DNA of 6,603 nt from contig CALCTI010000082.1 in NCBI GenBank assembly GCA_937894105.1, positions 1 through 6,603 on the forward strand, in the 5' to 3' direction. The DNA comes from an uncultured cyanobacterium (GTDB lineage Bacteria > Cyanobacteriota > Cyanobacteriia > CACIAM-69d). The position numbers and the translations under genes are program-made. Shown here one piece after another: positions 5,702 through 6,603 of this stretch (the first letter of the stretch is position 1; the number at the start of each line of letters is the position of its first letter). The notes under the pieces were generated by a model that searched no databases, had not been told where the DNA came from, and saw only the letters and a program-made list of their open reading frames with translations.

Positions 5702-6484
5702 ATGCTAGCGAAGCGAATTTTGCCCTGTCTAGACGTTAAAGCAGGACGCGTGGTGAAGGGGGTGAATTTTGTTGATTTAAAGGATGCTGGCGATCCAGTG
5801 GAGCTGGCGCGTATTTACGATCGTGCTGGTGCAGATGAGCTGGTATTTCTGGACATCACGGCCACTCATGAGGACCGGGGAATTATTTTTGATGTGGTTT
5901 ATCGCACTGCCGAAGAGGTGTTTATTCCCCTGACGGTGGGCGGCGGCATTAGCAATTTGGAAACGATTAAAGAGCTTCTGCGAGCAGGGGCTGATAAAAC
6001 CAGCATTAATTCGGCCGCCGTGCGCGATCCGGATCTAATTAATCGAGCCAGTGAACGCTTCGGTGCCCAGTGCATTGTGGTGGCGATCGATGCACGGCGG
6101 CGCGACGGAACAGGGACCGACGGGGTGCCCACGGCGTGGGATGTATATGTGCGGGGCGGTCGGGAAAATACGGGGCTGGATGCGATCGCCTGGGCTAAGG
6201 AAATGGTTAATCGAGGGGCGGGAGAATTACTGGTTGCCAGCATGGACGCGGACGGAGCCCAAGCGGGCTATGACCTGGGGCTAGCGCGCAGCATTGCTGA
6301 ATCGGTCAATGTGCCGGTGATTGCCTCCGGGGGCGCGGGGAATTGCGACCATATTCGTGAGGCGATCCTTGACGGAAAAGCCGAGGCAGCCCTTCTAGCA
6401 TCGCTACTCCATTACGGTCAACTCAGCGTGCGGGAAATCAAAGACCACCTTAAAAGCCACCATATTCCTGTTCGTATGGATTAA
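5702..6484 (+). CDS. hisF: Imidazole glycerol phosphate synthase, cyclase subunit (HisF)
   Basis: HisF uses ammonia passed from the HisH glutaminase to turn PRFAR into imidazole glycerol phosphate and AICAR, a step of histidine synthesis that also feeds purine metabolism; it acts in the cytoplasm. The 260-residue (beta-alpha)8 barrel has the usual length. The two catalytic aspartates are at their classic positions, Asp11 (LPCLDVKAGRVVKG) and Asp130 (VVAIDARR). The phosphate-binding repeats are seen at VGGGIS (79-84) and ASGGAG (208-213). MDADG (181-185) and LLASLLHYGQ (231-240) are also typical. Around 179-186 the chain reads ASMDADGA, where relatives I recall have Thr at both Ala positions. 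The ATG at 5702 is chosen from the AAGGAG site and the standard MLAKRI start. It is transcribed away from petP, and no hisH is visible in the window. No clear terminator follows in the remaining 119 bases. Confidence 0.98.
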   Translation: MLAKRILPCLDVKAGRVVKGVNFVDLKDAGDPVELARIYDRAGADELVFLDITATHEDRGIIFDVVYRTAEEVFIPLTVGGGISNLETIKELLRAGADKTSINSAAVRDPDLINRASERFGAQCIVVAIDARRRDGTGTDGVPTAWDVYVRGGRENTGLDAIAWAKEMVNRGAGELLVASMDADGAQAGYDLGLARSIAESVNVPVIASGGAGNCDHIREAILDGKAEAALLASLLHYGQLSVREIKDHLKSHHIPVRMD

Positions 6485-6603
6485 AGGTTAAGCTCAGCGC
6501 TCGACTCTGGTCCAAATCAAAGACACTCCTTTAAATCTTCTGTTCAAAACATCCACCCAGCGACAGGCTTGATTTTTTGCGCTCCCGTTTTTTATTGGAG
6601 TAA

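Noticed and set aside
5899..6284. Frames of 114 and 77 codons within hisF
   Set aside because: Both lie inside hisF in other frames and show no family features.
6494..6603. Open minus-strand frame of about 36 codons running off the right edge
   Set aside because: Too short to distinguish from chance and not recognisable. It might be the 3' end of a convergent gene, which the next bases would show.
6560..6603. Two T6 runs after hisF as a possible terminator
   Set aside because: Only stems of 3-4 pairs can be drawn before them, too weak to call.
1..6603. CRISPR arrays, tRNA or rRNA genes, insertion sequences
   Set aside because: No regularly spaced repeats, no cloverleaf-like sequence, no rRNA motifs and no transposase or paired terminal repeats were seen.

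Overview
The window is a piece of a cyanobacterial chromosome. Two protein families here belong to oxygenic phototrophs: chlorophyll synthase (ChlG) and the small cytochrome b6f subunit PetP. The HIP1 octamer GCGATCGC also occurs 12 times in 6.6 kb, a density typical of cyanobacteria. I cannot name the genus.

Right half (2784-6484): this is the familiar housekeeping part. hisF (imidazole glycerol phosphate synthase, cyclase subunit) runs rightward. Divergent from it, on the minus strand, are petP, a Get3/ArsA-like ATPase with a C-terminal small-heat-shock-like domain (the Get3d type), and chlG. The gaps between the three minus-strand genes are 141 and 181 bases, and both hold inverted repeats built on the same octamer, TGGGCTTG/CAAGCCCA. 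In front of chlG the copies can pair in two mutually exclusive ways. chlG ends in a well-formed intrinsic terminator (2784-2818). Together these genes bear on the thylakoid membrane: a chlorophyll-making membrane enzyme, an electron-transfer subunit, and a soluble ATPase of a family related to membrane-protein targeting factors.

Left half (1-2547): all genes are on the minus strand and visibly more AT-rich. A 103-residue frame and a 310-residue frame lie one after the other in the same reading frame, separated only by one TAG and 25 open codons. They look like one gene of about 440 codons with a nonsense codon. The second part carries an NTPase-like region with no visible P-loop and a C-terminal winged helix. 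Its stop overlaps the start of an MscS-family channel by one base (TGATG), so channel and partner are probably translated together. A candidate control region with a 12-base tandem repeat lies between the chlG terminator and this operon. The last 322 bases on the left hold no confident gene, only a possible decayed reading frame.

Most unusual points: the in-frame amber codon in the channel partner gene, the chlG leader with alternative pairings, the shared octamer in two leaders, and a Get3d-like protein whose switch I appears to lack the usual Asp-Pro pair and whose P-loop has Arg in place of the second Lys.
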